Shown piece by piece: positions 43,449-52,455 of a stretch of 64,000 nt of DNA. The notes beneath the pieces are model-generated. The model ran no database searches and had not been told where the DNA came from. It saw only the letters and a program-made list of their open reading frames with translations. A program made the position numbers and the translations under genes. Position 1 is the stretch's first letter. Each line of letters begins with the position of its first letter. The DNA is taken from assembly GCF_001983165.1 (NCBI RefSeq), contig NZ_MNPU01000001.1, positions 62,001 through 126,000 of the forward strand, given 5' to 3'. This DNA comes from Pseudomonas gessardii. GTDB taxonomy: Bacteria > Pseudomonadota > Gammaproteobacteria > Pseudomonadales > Pseudomonadaceae.

Positions 43449-45578
43449 TTAGAAGTTGAACGCCACACCGGTGAAGGCGCCAAAGCCGTCCCCCGGATAC
43501 AGCGCGGCAACGTCCTTGCCCTGGGCGTCATAGATCGGCTGGATGGCGGTGACGTAGTTCTGGTCGGTGAGGTTTTTCACGTCCAGGTACACCTGCCATT
43601 TCTTGCTCGGGGCCTCATACCCCAGCTTGGCGCCGAAAATCGTGTAGGAGGGCGCATACAGGGTGTTGGCGTAGTCCACGGCGGTACTCGATACCGAACG
43701 CACATTGACCCCGGCGTAGAACCCGTCCGGATGGCGGTATTGCAGCTCGGCCTGGTACACGTGCTTGGGCAGCCCCGGCAGCTCGTTGGCGCCAAAGCGC
43801 GCGTCGTTACGGTAGTAGAAGTCGTTGAGGGTATAGGCCTGGCGCAGGTTGACGGTTTCACCGCGTGCGCTCTGCCACAGCTGGGTATCCAGGCCGGCTT
43901 CGATGCCCTGGTGGATGGTCGGGCTGGCGTTGGACGTGGAGTTGACCGCCGCCGTGGTACGGGTGGCCGGAATCACTTCGACGGTGAGCAGTTCGTCCTT
44001 GATCCACGAGCGATACACCGCGAGGCTGCCGTCGAAAATTCCGGCTTTGCCGCGCACGCCAAACTCCACGGTATTGGCCTTTTGCTCGGTGAGGGTCTTG
44101 GCGTAGTTGCTGGCCACCCCGGAGCCCGACGACGACCAACTGTTGGGCGGGTCGATAGAGCGGCTGACGTTGCCGAATACCTGGAAGTTCGGCGTGATTT
44201 CGTAGCGCAAGCCCAGGCGCGGCGCGACGTTCCAGCTGTCGTAGTTATAGTGGTCGGGGTAGGGCGAGGTGTTGGCGCGGTCCGAGTAGCGCACCTCGAT
44301 ATCGCGCTTGATCTGGCTCAGCGACAGGCCGGTGGACAGCCACAGGCGGTCGGTCAGTTGCAGGTCATTGCCGGCGGCAAACACGCGGTCGAACGAGCCG
44401 GTGTAGCGCGCCTGTTTCTGCAAGGCGCCGTAGGTGCTGGCGGCCGGGTTGCCGTTGTAGGTCTTGACCCCGGCCTGCAGGTGCTGGGTGCTGGTCAGGC
44501 TCAGGGACGTATTGCTGGTATGGCCCTGGATCTGGTCGCTGCGGTTGTAGGTCAGCGACAGGTTCAGGTCGCGCCAGTCCCAGTAGTTGGGGTTGACCGT
44601 GCTCTTGCGGTACAGCACCTGCGGGTAGTTGTGATAGACCAGGCCAAAATCCAGGGTGGCGTCATCGTCGAAGGTGTAGGTGGTCTTGCTGCCGACCCAG
44701 GTCGAGCCGCGCTTGGTTGAGTCATCGCGGCTGGCCAGGGCCACCGGGTTGGTGTGCGATGAGTTGTGCTTGAGCTGGGCCTTGGTCAGGGTGCCGGAGC
44801 TTTCGTGGTATTCCTCGCGATAGCGCACGAACAGCCGCGTTTGCAGCTTGGGGTTGAAGCGGTAGCCGAAGTTGGTGACCACGCCCTTGGCCTTGGTGAA
44901 GGTCCAGTCCTGGTAACCGTCGCGTTCGGAGTTGCTCAGGCTGACGTAGTAGTCGCCATCGCCGACTACACCGGCGGTGCTCAGTTGCTGCTTGCGCCAG
45001 CCAAAGCTGCCGGCCTCCAAGCGCGCGTGATTGCCCGGCGCAGTCAGGCCGGAGTTGGTCACCATATTGATCGCGCCCCCCAACGACAGTGCGCCGTACT
45101 GGAAGGCATTGGCCCCGCGCAGCACTTCGGTGTAGTCCAGGCCCTGGGTTTCCAGCAACTCATAGGGCGTACCGCCGGAACCGGTCAGGGCCAGGCCGTC
45201 GAACAGGAACTTGGTGCCTTCGCGAAAATACCCCGGCGAGGTATTGGCCCCGGAGCCGCGGATGGAAATCTTGATTGCATCGTTGCCACCCGCCGACTGC
45301 GCATACACGCCGGGCTGATAGGCGAGGGTGTCTTCCAGGGTTGCCGAGCGGCCGCGTTCGACCTCGGCGGCCTTGACCAGGCTGACGCCGCCGGCCACCT
45401 CGTCGAGCTTGAGCCGGGCTTCTTCGCTGGCGGTGATCTTGCTGGCCTGCACCGTCACGGTCTGTAGGCGTGAATCTTCTGCGTGGGCCCATTGGGCGGC
45501 GAGGATCAAGGTCAGGGCGCTGGCGGTTTTAAACGAGTGGGAGGCGAGTGGAGGCAGAGGCCTTGAGATCAACTTCAA
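43449..45578 (-). CDS. TonB-dependent outer-membrane receptor, TTG start
   Basis: 709 residues: signal peptide ending at AHA, TonB box around LQTVTVQA (about 38-45), plug domain (EDTLAYQPGVYAQSAGGNDAIKISIRGSG, VLRGANAFQYGALSLGGAINMVT) and a 22-strand barrel ending in aromatic Phe (FTGVAFNF). It imports a scarce ligand across the outer membrane using TonB energy and hands it to the ABC system encoded just downstream. There is no in-frame ATG near the signal peptide; TTG 45576-45578 with AGGGA eight bases upstream is the likely start. It heads the operon 45578-35653. Confidence 0.92.
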   Translation of the reverse strand: MKLISRPLPPLASHSFKTASALTLILAAQWAHAEDSRLQTVTVQASKITASEEARLKLDEVAGGVSLVKAAEVERGRSATLEDTLAYQPGVYAQSAGGNDAIKISIRGSGANTSPGYFREGTKFLFDGLALTGSGGTPYELLETQGLDYTEVLRGANAFQYGALSLGGAINMVTNSGLTAPGNHARLEAGSFGWRKQQLSTAGVVGDGDYYVSLSNSERDGYQDWTFTKAKGVVTNFGYRFNPKLQTRLFVRYREEYHESSGTLTKAQLKHNSSHTNPVALASRDDSTKRGSTWVGSKTTYTFDDDATLDFGLVYHNYPQVLYRKSTVNPNYWDWRDLNLSLTYNRSDQIQGHTSNTSLSLTSTQHLQAGVKTYNGNPAASTYGALQKQARYTGSFDRVFAAGNDLQLTDRLWLSTGLSLSQIKRDIEVRYSDRANTSPYPDHYNYDSWNVAPRLGLRYEITPNFQVFGNVSRSIDPPNSWSSSGSGVASNYAKTLTEQKANTVEFGVRGKAGIFDGSLAVYRSWIKDELLTVEVIPATRTTAAVNSTSNASPTIHQGIEAGLDTQLWQSARGETVNLRQAYTLNDFYYRNDARFGANELPGLPKHVYQAELQYRHPDGFYAGVNVRSVSSTAVDYANTLYAPSYTIFGAKLGYEAPSKKWQVYLDVKNLTDQNYVTAIQPIYDAQGKDVAALYPGDGFGAFTGVAFNF

Positions 45579-45837
45579 TTGTGCATTCCCTGTGATTGGC
45601 TACGAGTGGAGGCGAGTTTCTATTCGTATAGTCAATCTCTGGCAGGGATAGAGCAGAAAGCATGCCAAGAGCAGCGGGGCGTTTTTGTGGGGTGTTTGGT
45701 TTTAACCAGCGGGCCACTTATGCCAAAAAAATACACCTGTGTTGAACGGCTGTTGGATTTTGAACAGTGCTGGAGGGCCCGCGCCAGAGCGGGTCAATGT
45801 GGTTAGCGGGGGGGATATCGACGGCGGCGTGAACCCC
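45579..45837 (-). promoter_or_regulatory. Upstream region of the TonB receptor operon
   Basis: 259 bases between divergent-facing repeat and receptor gene. No Fur-type or Cys-type palindrome was identified with confidence. The stretch is moderately AT-rich near 45600-45740 and presumably holds the operon promoter. Confidence 0.3.
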
Positions 45838-45926
45838 ATGTGGGAGCGGGCTTGCTCGCGATGCAGACGCCTCGGTGTATCAGTTACACCGCGGTGATGC
45901 TATCGCGAGCAAGCCCGCTCCCACAT
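45838..45926. repeat. Long REP-type inverted repeat (25-nt arms)
   Basis: A 25-base arm at 45838-45862 (core TGTGGGAGCGGGCTTGCTCG) is exactly complementary to 45902-45926; 39 bases separate the arms. This is a BIME-like pair of the commonest Pseudomonas intergenic palindrome. It lies between the receptor promoter and the 3' end of the MFS gene. Confidence 0.85.
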
Positions 45927-45937
45927 TTTTTACCGTG

Positions 45938-47248
45938 TCAGGCTTTTAAGGTACGGGTCATGCGCAACGCCAGCACACTACCCGCGACAATCACCGCCGC
46001 CAGCAGGTACAGCGCCAGGTCGGTGGACCCGGTGGCATCCTTCACAAAACCCACCACGTACGGGCTCAAGAAGCCCGCCATCTGGCCCATGGAGTTGATC
46101 AATGCCAGGCCACCCGCTGCAGCACCGGCGCTGAGCATGGCGGTGGGCACTGGCCAGAACATCGGCAAGCCGGTGAGGGCGCCCATGGTGGCGATGGTCA
46201 GGCCAAGGATCGCGATGGCCGGGGTGGTGGCGAAGTTCACCGCGATGATCAGGCCGACAGCGCCCATCAGCATCGGCACCACCAAGTGCCAGCGGCGCTC
46301 CTTGCGCAGGTCGGCCGAGCGGCCCACCACCAGCATGAACACGGCCGCCAGCAAATACGGAATTGCACTGAGCCAGCCGATCACCAGGTTATCGCTAAAG
46401 CCCATGTTCTTGATGATCGACGGCAGCCAGAAGTTGATGGCGTACACGCCGCTCTGGATACAGAAGTAGATCAGGCCAAAGGCCCAGATCGCCGGGTTCT
46501 TGAACACTTGCAGCAGCGAATCGGTAGTGGTCTTGGGTTTGTTGGCCAGGTCGGTGGCCTGGTCGGCTTCAAGCACTGCGCGTTCATGGGCGGTCAGCCA
46601 TTTGGCGTTGGCAAAGCTGTCGCTGAGCAGGAAGTAGGCGAGGGCGCCAAGGATCACCGTGGGCACACCTTGCAGCAGGAACATCCACTGCCAGCCCGCC
46701 AGGCCGCCCTGGCCGGCGGCGAAGTGGTTGAGGATCCAGCCGGAGAACGGGCTGCCGAGCAGGCCCGATACCGGGATCGCCGACATGAACAGCGCCATGA
46801 TCCGCCCGCGGCGGAAGGTCGGGAACCACTGCGAGAGGTACAGCACCACGCCGGGGAAGAAGCCCGCCTCAGCGGCCCCGGTAAACAGGCGCAAGGTGTA
46901 GAAGTGGGTCGGTGTGGTCACAAACAACAGGCAGGTGGACAGGGTGCCCCAGGTGATCATCATCAGCGCAATCCAGCGCCTGGGACCGAACTTGGTCAGC
47001 GCCAGGTTACTCGGCACGCCGCACAGCACGTAGCCGATAAAGAAGATCCCGGCACCGAGGCCGTACACGGTCTCGCTGAACTTCAAGGCGTCGAGCATCT
47101 GCAACTTGGCAAAGCCGACGTTGACGCGGTCCAGGTAGTTGAACAGGTAGCAGATGAAAATAAAGGGGATCAGGCGCAGGGTGATGCGCTTGTAGACGGC
47201 GTTTTTGTCGTCATCGTTGGCCAGGGTAGCGGCGGCGCTCTGTGACAT
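45938..47248 (-). CDS. MFS transporter, anion:cation symporter family (sugar-acid type)
   Basis: 436 residues with 12 predicted membrane helices. ITLRLIPFIFICYLFNYLDRVNVGFAKLQM is the typical start of ACS-family permeases (tartrate, glucarate, galactonate, phthalate types). GFFPGVVLYLSQWFPTFRRGRIMALFM carries the conserved loop and GSPFSGWIL follows. It is divergent from the CdaR regulator and near a glycerate kinase, so a sugar diacid or glycerate is the likely substrate. The exact substrate remains uncertain. Confidence 0.9.
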   Translation of the reverse strand: MSQSAAATLANDDDKNAVYKRITLRLIPFIFICYLFNYLDRVNVGFAKLQMLDALKFSETVYGLGAGIFFIGYVLCGVPSNLALTKFGPRRWIALMMITWGTLSTCLLFVTTPTHFYTLRLFTGAAEAGFFPGVVLYLSQWFPTFRRGRIMALFMSAIPVSGLLGSPFSGWILNHFAAGQGGLAGWQWMFLLQGVPTVILGALAYFLLSDSFANAKWLTAHERAVLEADQATDLANKPKTTTDSLLQVFKNPAIWAFGLIYFCIQSGVYAINFWLPSIIKNMGFSDNLVIGWLSAIPYLLAAVFMLVVGRSADLRKERRWHLVVPMLMGAVGLIIAVNFATTPAIAILGLTIATMGALTGLPMFWPVPTAMLSAGAAAGGLALINSMGQMAGFLSPYVVGFVKDATGSTDLALYLLAAVIVAGSVLALRMTRTLKA

Positions 47249-47418
47249 GGTGTTCTCTCTTTATTATGATTTTTCGCGATGCGCGGGTAACGTTGATCGC
47301 CCCAAGAGTCTCGGTCACGGGACGGTGCCGTGTCTTTGTGCCCCCGCACAGCGATCCATCCATTGCGCTGTGCCTTTGACCAATCGCTTAATGCAGCGCT
47401 TTCAAGGAATTTAGCCCC

Positions 47419-48519
47419 ATGTTCGAGCTCGATCATGACCTGGCGCAGGACATCGTCAATCGCACGATGGCCATTTTGCCCTATAACGTCAACGTCATGG
47501 ACAGCCAGGGCCTGATCCTTGGCAGCGGCGAACCGGAGCGTATCAACACCCGCCATGAGGGCGCGCAATTGGTGCTGGCCAACGGTCGCGTGGTGGAAAT
47601 CGACAGCCAGACCGCCAAGCACCTCAAGGGCGTGGCGCCGGGGATCAACCTGCCGCTGCTGCATGACCAGCGCCTGATCGGGGTGCTGGGCATCAGTGGG
47701 GAACCGCAACTGCTGCGCACCTATGCCGAACTGGTGCGCATGACCGCCGAGATGCTGGTCAGCCAGCGCCATCAACAGGCCGAGCAGCAATGGCGACGCC
47801 AGCGTTGTGATGATCTGCTGGCGTTGCTGCTGGCCGACAGCGGCGAATCGCCGCGCCTGGTGGATGAGGCCCAGCAACTGGGGCTCAAGCCGCAATTGTC
47901 GCGCACCCCCTATCTGTTTGAGTTGGGCCCGGGGCAGACCGCCGAAGCCCTGGCGGCCTGGCTGGCCTCCCGTTACCCGGACAGCTGGTGCGTCAGTTCT
48001 GCACAGTTTTCGTTGCTCTGGTGCCGCCCGGCCTCGGTGCCGATGGATAACCCGCGCCTGCTGGAAAAACTCGATGCTGCGGGCTGGAACATCCTGCGGG
48101 TCGCCGTGGGTGGCCAGGCCGATGGGTTGGCCGGCTTGCGCCGCTGTTATCGGCGGGTGGCGGACTTGCTCGCCTATGGCCGCGACATACTGCCCCAGTC
48201 GCGCCTGCTGACCCTCAATCGCTACCGCTTGCCGGTGATGCTCTGGCGCCATCGCACCGACGATGCCCTCGATGAGTTGCTCAACCCGTTGCGCAAGGTC
48301 CTGGCCAAAGACAGCAACGGCCAACTGCAGGCCACGCTGCGCAGTTGGTGCGAGCACGATGGGCAAAGCCAGGCCTGCGCCGACGCCCTGGGCATCCATC
48401 GCAATAGCCTGCGCTACCGCATGGAGCGCATTGCCGAACTGAGCGGTGTCGATCCCCTGACCCTGGACGGCATGCTCGCGCTGTACCTGGGGGTGCAGCT
48501 GTTGCCCCAATCCCCGTAG
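47419..48519 (+). CDS. cdaR: CdaR-family sugar-diacid-responsive regulator
   Basis: 366 residues. The N-terminal diacid recognition domain (1-135) begins MFELDHDLAQDIVNRTMAILPYNVNVMD. A GGDEF-like middle region follows (GGQADGLAGLRRCYRRVADLLAYGR), and a PucR-type C-terminal helix-turn-helix (CADALGIHRNSLRYRMERIAELSGVDP). In E. coli CdaR activates glucarate/galactarate uptake and glycerate kinase genes; here it lies between exactly such genes, divergent from the MFS transporter and upstream of glycerate kinase. It probably activates both. Confidence 0.88.
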   Translation: MFELDHDLAQDIVNRTMAILPYNVNVMDSQGLILGSGEPERINTRHEGAQLVLANGRVVEIDSQTAKHLKGVAPGINLPLLHDQRLIGVLGISGEPQLLRTYAELVRMTAEMLVSQRHQQAEQQWRRQRCDDLLALLLADSGESPRLVDEAQQLGLKPQLSRTPYLFELGPGQTAEALAAWLASRYPDSWCVSSAQFSLLWCRPASVPMDNPRLLEKLDAAGWNILRVAVGGQADGLAGLRRCYRRVADLLAYGRDILPQSRLLTLNRYRLPVMLWRHRTDDALDELLNPLRKVLAKDSNGQLQATLRSWCEHDGQSQACADALGIHRNSLRYRMERIAELSGVDPLTLDGMLALYLGVQLLPQSP

Positions 48520-48634
48520 GTGCCGGCACTTTTGTAGAAATGAACAACAAACCCCAGCCACGCTTGTGCATCGGACAGGCGTCATTGCCGCTGCCAACTG
48601 GCAGCATGGGCGACATAAAAACCGGAGAAAGCCC

Positions 48635-49777
48635 ATGAAAGTCATCATCGCCCCCGACTCGTTCAAGGACAGCCTGAGCGCCGCCGGCGTCGCCCAGGCC
48701 ATTGCCCAAGGGTTGGCCCAGGTCTGGCCGGATGCCGAACTGATCCAGTGCCCGATGGCGGACGGCGGTGAAGGCACGGTGGCGTCGGTCCTTGCGGCCT
48801 GCCAGGGCGAGTTGCGCAGTTGCACCGTGCAAGGCCCGTTGGGCGGCACCGTTGAGGCGCGTTGGGGCTGGTTGGCCGAGAGTGCCACGGCAATCATCGA
48901 AATGGCCGAAGCCAGTGGCCTGCAATTGGTTGCGCCGGGGCAGCGCGATGCCTGTGCCAGCAGCACCTTCGGCACCGGTGAACTGATCCGCGCGGCCCTG
49001 GATGCCGGGGCCCGGCGGATCATCCTGGCGATTGGCGGCAGCGCCACCAACGACGGCGGCGCCGGTGCCCTGCAGGCCCTGGGCGTGCAACTGCTCGACG
49101 CCCAAGGCACAGCCCTGGCGCGTGGCGGTCTGGCCCTGGCGCGCCTGGCACGGATCAATCTTGAGCAATTGGACCCACGCCTGGCCCAGGTGCGTTTCGA
49201 CATCGCCGCCGACGTCAACAACCCTCTGTGCGGGCCCCACGGTGCTTCGGCGATTTTCGGCCCGCAAAAGGGCGCCAACCCTCAGCAGGTCGAGCAACTG
49301 GACCAAGCCCTCGGCCATTTTGCCGAGCACTGCGCCCAGGTCTTGCCCCGGGACGTGCGCGACGAGCCCGGCAGCGGCGCCGCCGGTGGCCTGGGCTTCG
49401 CCGCCAAGGCCTTCCTTGGCGCGCAGTTCCGCCCGGGCGTGGAGGTGGTCGCCGACCTGGTGGGCCTGGCAAACGCCGTGCGCGACGCCGACCTGGTGAT
49501 CACCGGCGAAGGCCGCTTCGACGCCCAGACCCTGCGCGGCAAAACCCCGTTTGGCGTGGCACGGGTGGCCAAACAGCACGGCGTGCCGGTGATCGTGATC
49601 GCCGGCACCCTGGGCGAGGGTTACGAGCAGATGTACGCCCATGGCGTCGACGCCGCGTTCGCCTTGCCTGGCGGACCGATGAGCCTGGAGCAGGCCTGCA
49701 GCGAAGCGCCGAGGCTGTTGCGCGAGCGGGCGGCGGATATTGCACGGGTGTGGCGCTTGGCGGTGCGGGGGGATTGA
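48635..49777 (+). CDS. glxK: Glycerate kinase
   Basis: 380 residues of the GarK/GlxK class. It phosphorylates glycerate to 2-phosphoglycerate (E. coli GarK-type regiochemistry), the last step of glyoxylate/sugar-diacid degradation. Motifs: APDSFKDSLSA at the start, MADGGEGTV, the glycine-rich IGGSATNDGGAGALQALG and ITGEGRFDAQTLRGKTPFGVA. Start ATG 48635 has GGAGA upstream; the frame opens earlier without homology. It is probably cotranscribed with or activated by the CdaR gene 115 bases upstream. Confidence 0.93.
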   Translation: MKVIIAPDSFKDSLSAAGVAQAIAQGLAQVWPDAELIQCPMADGGEGTVASVLAACQGELRSCTVQGPLGGTVEARWGWLAESATAIIEMAEASGLQLVAPGQRDACASSTFGTGELIRAALDAGARRIILAIGGSATNDGGAGALQALGVQLLDAQGTALARGGLALARLARINLEQLDPRLAQVRFDIAADVNNPLCGPHGASAIFGPQKGANPQQVEQLDQALGHFAEHCAQVLPRDVRDEPGSGAAGGLGFAAKAFLGAQFRPGVEVVADLVGLANAVRDADLVITGEGRFDAQTLRGKTPFGVARVAKQHGVPVIVIAGTLGEGYEQMYAHGVDAAFALPGGPMSLEQACSEAPRLLRERAADIARVWRLAVRGD

Positions 49778-49879
49778 TAGGGGTAACCGTGCGCGCCGTG
49801 ACAGGGCGGCCGATAATTACTATGATCGCTGCTTACTTTGAAGACTGGCTGACCTGGCCGGGGATGTTGGAAGCCGATC

Positions 49880-51151
49880 ATGCAGATCAAGCGTTTTACT
49901 CTCGTCAATTTCCGTGGCATCGAGCACGTCGAGCTTGATTTTGAGGGCAAGAAGACTATTGCTTTGGTCGGGGTCAATGGGGTGGGCAAGTCTTCGATTC
50001 TGGATGCGTTGGCGATTACGCTGTCGAATTTGACCTCGCGGATCGTGGGGCAGGCTTCAAAGTCCAGGGCTATCTCCAAGGACGATATCAAGGTTGGCGC
50101 TGACTATACGCGCCTGCAATTAGTCGCCAGGTTTGCGGCAAATGAAGTTGATTGGGCGATCGCTTTAAACCGTAAGGCAGGTAAGCATCCCAAGGAACGA
50201 AGCAGCGACTTGAGCCAGTTGAATACTGCTGCTGGCTCCATCGAGATCGATGTCCTGCGTCACGAGCTTGTTGACGAAGCACCGGTCCAGTTGCCACTGG
50301 CGGTTTATTACGATGTCCATCGCGCTGTTCTGGATGTGCCATTACGCATCAGAGAGCAGTTGGTCAATGCCATCGCTGAGGGGTATGACGACGCCCTTGG
50401 TCACGGCGGCGCTGACTTCAAGCGGTTCTTCATTTGGTTTCGCAACCAGGAAGACCTTGAAAACGAAAAGGCTCGGGATGTGCCAGGGTATCGTGACCCG
50501 GAGCTTTCTGCAGTTCGTCGCGCCATCGAAACGTTCACTGGCTTCAAGGATGTCAGGGTCCGCCGCAAGCCTGCGTTGCGAATGACAGTCCTTAAAGGCA
50601 ATCTTGAGTTCAACGTTCTGCAACTGTCGGACGGCGAAAAGTGCCTGCTGGCGATGGTGGGAGATCTGGCTCGCAGGCTTACATTGCTGAACCGTCAGGT
50701 TGTCGATCCGCTCAAAGGCAGTGGCGTAGTTCTGATCGACGAACTGGACCTGCACCTGCACCCAGGCTGGCAACGTACCGTCGTGGCCAATCTGGAAAAA
50801 ACCTTCCCCAATTGCCAATTCATCATCACTACCCACTCCCCGCAAATCCTCGGTGAACTGCCCGCCAACGCAATCATGTTGCTCAAGGAGGGTCGGTACC
50901 TCGGGCATCCAGAGCGGTCACTCGGGCTTCGCAGTGGTGAAGTAGTGGAAGAGTTGATGGGCGGCTTTGCACAAAACCAGGACGTGAGCGAGCAACTTAA
51001 AAAAATCCATCTCCATCTGGATGACGACGACCTGGACGCTGCTCAAGCCGGTATTGAGTCGCTACGACAGGATATTGGAGATATCCCCGATATCCTTGAA
51101 GTCCAGGCCAGTCTTGATTCCCTGAGGTGGACGCAAGAGGATGAAGCGTGA
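49880..51151 (+). CDS. ptuA: PtuA-like AAA ATPase of a Septu defence system
   Basis: 423 residues, ABC-type/SMC-like ATPase (AAA_21/AAA_23 type). Walker A GVNGVGKS is at 31-38, a middle insertion spans about 100-240, the ABC signature LSDGEK is at 249-254, Walker B VVLIDELDLHLHP at 283-295 and the H-switch TTHSPQ at 317-322. In Septu (PtuAB) the ATPase assembles with the HNH nuclease PtuB and restrains or directs it during phage infection. The start of ptuB overlaps its stop (ATGA). No reverse transcriptase or msr-msd RNA is nearby, so this is stand-alone Septu rather than retron Ec78. Codon usage is visibly less GC-rich than in the flanking metabolic genes, suggesting acquisition. Confidence 0.85.
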   Translation: MQIKRFTLVNFRGIEHVELDFEGKKTIALVGVNGVGKSSILDALAITLSNLTSRIVGQASKSRAISKDDIKVGADYTRLQLVARFAANEVDWAIALNRKAGKHPKERSSDLSQLNTAAGSIEIDVLRHELVDEAPVQLPLAVYYDVHRAVLDVPLRIREQLVNAIAEGYDDALGHGGADFKRFFIWFRNQEDLENEKARDVPGYRDPELSAVRRAIETFTGFKDVRVRRKPALRMTVLKGNLEFNVLQLSDGEKCLLAMVGDLARRLTLLNRQVVDPLKGSGVVLIDELDLHLHPGWQRTVVANLEKTFPNCQFIITTHSPQILGELPANAIMLLKEGRYLGHPERSLGLRSGEVVEELMGGFAQNQDVSEQLKKIHLHLDDDDLDAAQAGIESLRQDIGDIPDILEVQASLDSLRWTQEDEA

Positions 51152-51867
51152 GGTCGATCAGAAAAGGTGCGGAACCCCGTGAACTGATCGACTGGCGCAG
51201 AGCAAACAGAGAGACACCCCAGAATCTGTTTTATGGCCGGGGCAGTAGTTTTCCGGGCGAGCCCGTTCGCAAAGCGCTGCTGTTGGAGCAGTTTCATCTT
51301 TGTGCCTATACCCTGCGCCGATTGCCGACCGCTGATGAGTGCCTGGCGAGGGGGCAGGGGACGATTTTCAGTTGCCATATTGAACATGTGCTTCCGCAAG
51401 CGGAGCATGAGGCCAAGAGTATTGCCTACGACAATATGGTTGCCTGTTATCCCGCTAGCCAGTCAGGTGTGGCTTGTGAGTACGGCGCGATAGAGAAGAA
51501 GGCCTACGACCCGGCTAAAGGGCTTTTTGTCTCGCCGCTGTCTCCTGCTGCCAGCCAGCAGTTCCGGTTTTCCAGTGATGGCAGGGTCGAGGGGCTTTCA
51601 CCTGAAGCGGTCAAAACCGTGGAGGTGCTCAAGCTCAATCACGCCACACTGGTCAACAACCGAAAGGCTGTAATCAGGGGGCGATTGATGCCACGTGGCA
51701 AACCTATCTCCGCAGCGGCAGCCAGGCGCCTGTGCGATGAGGCTGAAGTCCCTGATGCCAATCAATGTCTTCTTGAATACTGCCTGGCCCTCAAGCAGCA
51801 AGCAGAGCTGCACGCTCAAAAATACGAAAAGAAGGCGGCACGTACCCGTGGTCTGCCGAGGCATTGA
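51148..51867 (+). CDS. ptuB: PtuB-like HNH endonuclease of a Septu defence system
   Basis: 239 residues of the TIGR02646-like/PtuB type. HNH core: CHIEHVLPQ (76-84; His77, His80), YDNMVACYP (Asn96) and C-x-x-x-x-x-E-K-K-A-Y (110-120). Usually a CxxC knuckle precedes the core; here only CAYT (52-55) is present, with its second cysteine replaced by threonine, though Cys76, Cys100 and Cys110 could complete a metal site. Its product would cut DNA (or tRNA-like targets in some relatives) when released by PtuA. The C-terminus (180-239) is helical and basic. It is translationally coupled to ptuA. Confidence 0.85.
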   Translation: MRSIRKGAEPRELIDWRRANRETPQNLFYGRGSSFPGEPVRKALLLEQFHLCAYTLRRLPTADECLARGQGTIFSCHIEHVLPQAEHEAKSIAYDNMVACYPASQSGVACEYGAIEKKAYDPAKGLFVSPLSPAASQQFRFSSDGRVEGLSPEAVKTVEVLKLNHATLVNNRKAVIRGRLMPRGKPISAAAARRLCDEAEVPDANQCLLEYCLALKQQAELHAQKYEKKAARTRGLPRH

Positions 51868-51942
51868 TAGATCGAGTATTCCCCAGGACGGTAGCGGGCG
51901 CCTACACTGCTCGGCCACTTGTCTTTCAAAGGATGAAACACA

Positions 51943-52455
51943 ATGCCTACACCTGACCCCAAGATCGTGATCCAGCGCTTTGCCGAACCCCATCTCGAAG
52001 GCATGCGTGCGCTCTACAACGAACCGGCCGTGTGCCGTCAGGTGCTGCAGATGCCGTTCCAGTCACTGGAGGTGTGGCGCAAGCGCCTGGCCGATACCAA
52101 TGAGCGACTGCTCAGGCTGGTGGCGGTGCAGGCGGGCGAGGTGATTGGCAGTTGTACCCTGGAGCAATATGCGCGCAGTCGGCAAAGCCATATCGGCGGC
52201 ATTGGCATGGGGGTGGCGGTGGCCTGGCAGGGCAAGGGCGTGGGCACTCAGTTGTTGGGCGCGGCGCTGGAGGTGGCGGACAACTGGATGAACCTGCGCC
52301 GGGTGGAACTGACGGTGTACGCCGATAACGAGCCGGCCCAGGCGCTGTACCGTAAGTTCGGTTTCGAGACCGAGGGCCGGCTGCGTGATTACGCCGTGCG
52401 TGACGGCGTCTTTGTCGATGCCTTGAGCATGGCCCGCCTGCGTCAGACCGCCTGA
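51943..52455 (+). CDS. GNAT-family N-acetyltransferase
   Basis: 170 residues with the GNAT fold: IVIQRFAEPHLEGMRALYNEP at the start, the acetyl-CoA-binding motif A VAVAWQGKGVGTQLLGAALEVAD, then LRRVELTVYADNEPAQALYRKFGFETEGRLRDYAVRDG, which is the pattern of RimJ/RimL and YhhY-like acetyltransferases of amino acids or protein N-termini. The substrate is unknown. Its 3' end overlaps the convergent racemase gene by 13 bases. Confidence 0.9.
   Translation: MPTPDPKIVIQRFAEPHLEGMRALYNEPAVCRQVLQMPFQSLEVWRKRLADTNERLLRLVAVQAGEVIGSCTLEQYARSRQSHIGGIGMGVAVAWQGKGVGTQLLGAALEVADNWMNLRRVELTVYADNEPAQALYRKFGFETEGRLRDYAVRDGVFVDALSMARLRQTA

Noticed and set aside
47170..49278. 702-codon open frame on the minus strand opposite cdaR and glxK
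   Set aside because: Antisense to two well-recognised genes; the amino-acid composition is arginine/proline/alanine-rich shadow sequence with no domain. It exists only because third positions are GC-rich.
49880..51867. Retron Ec78-type system
   Set aside because: PtuAB-like genes are present, but no reverse transcriptase gene or msr-msd-like structured RNA lies upstream of 49880.
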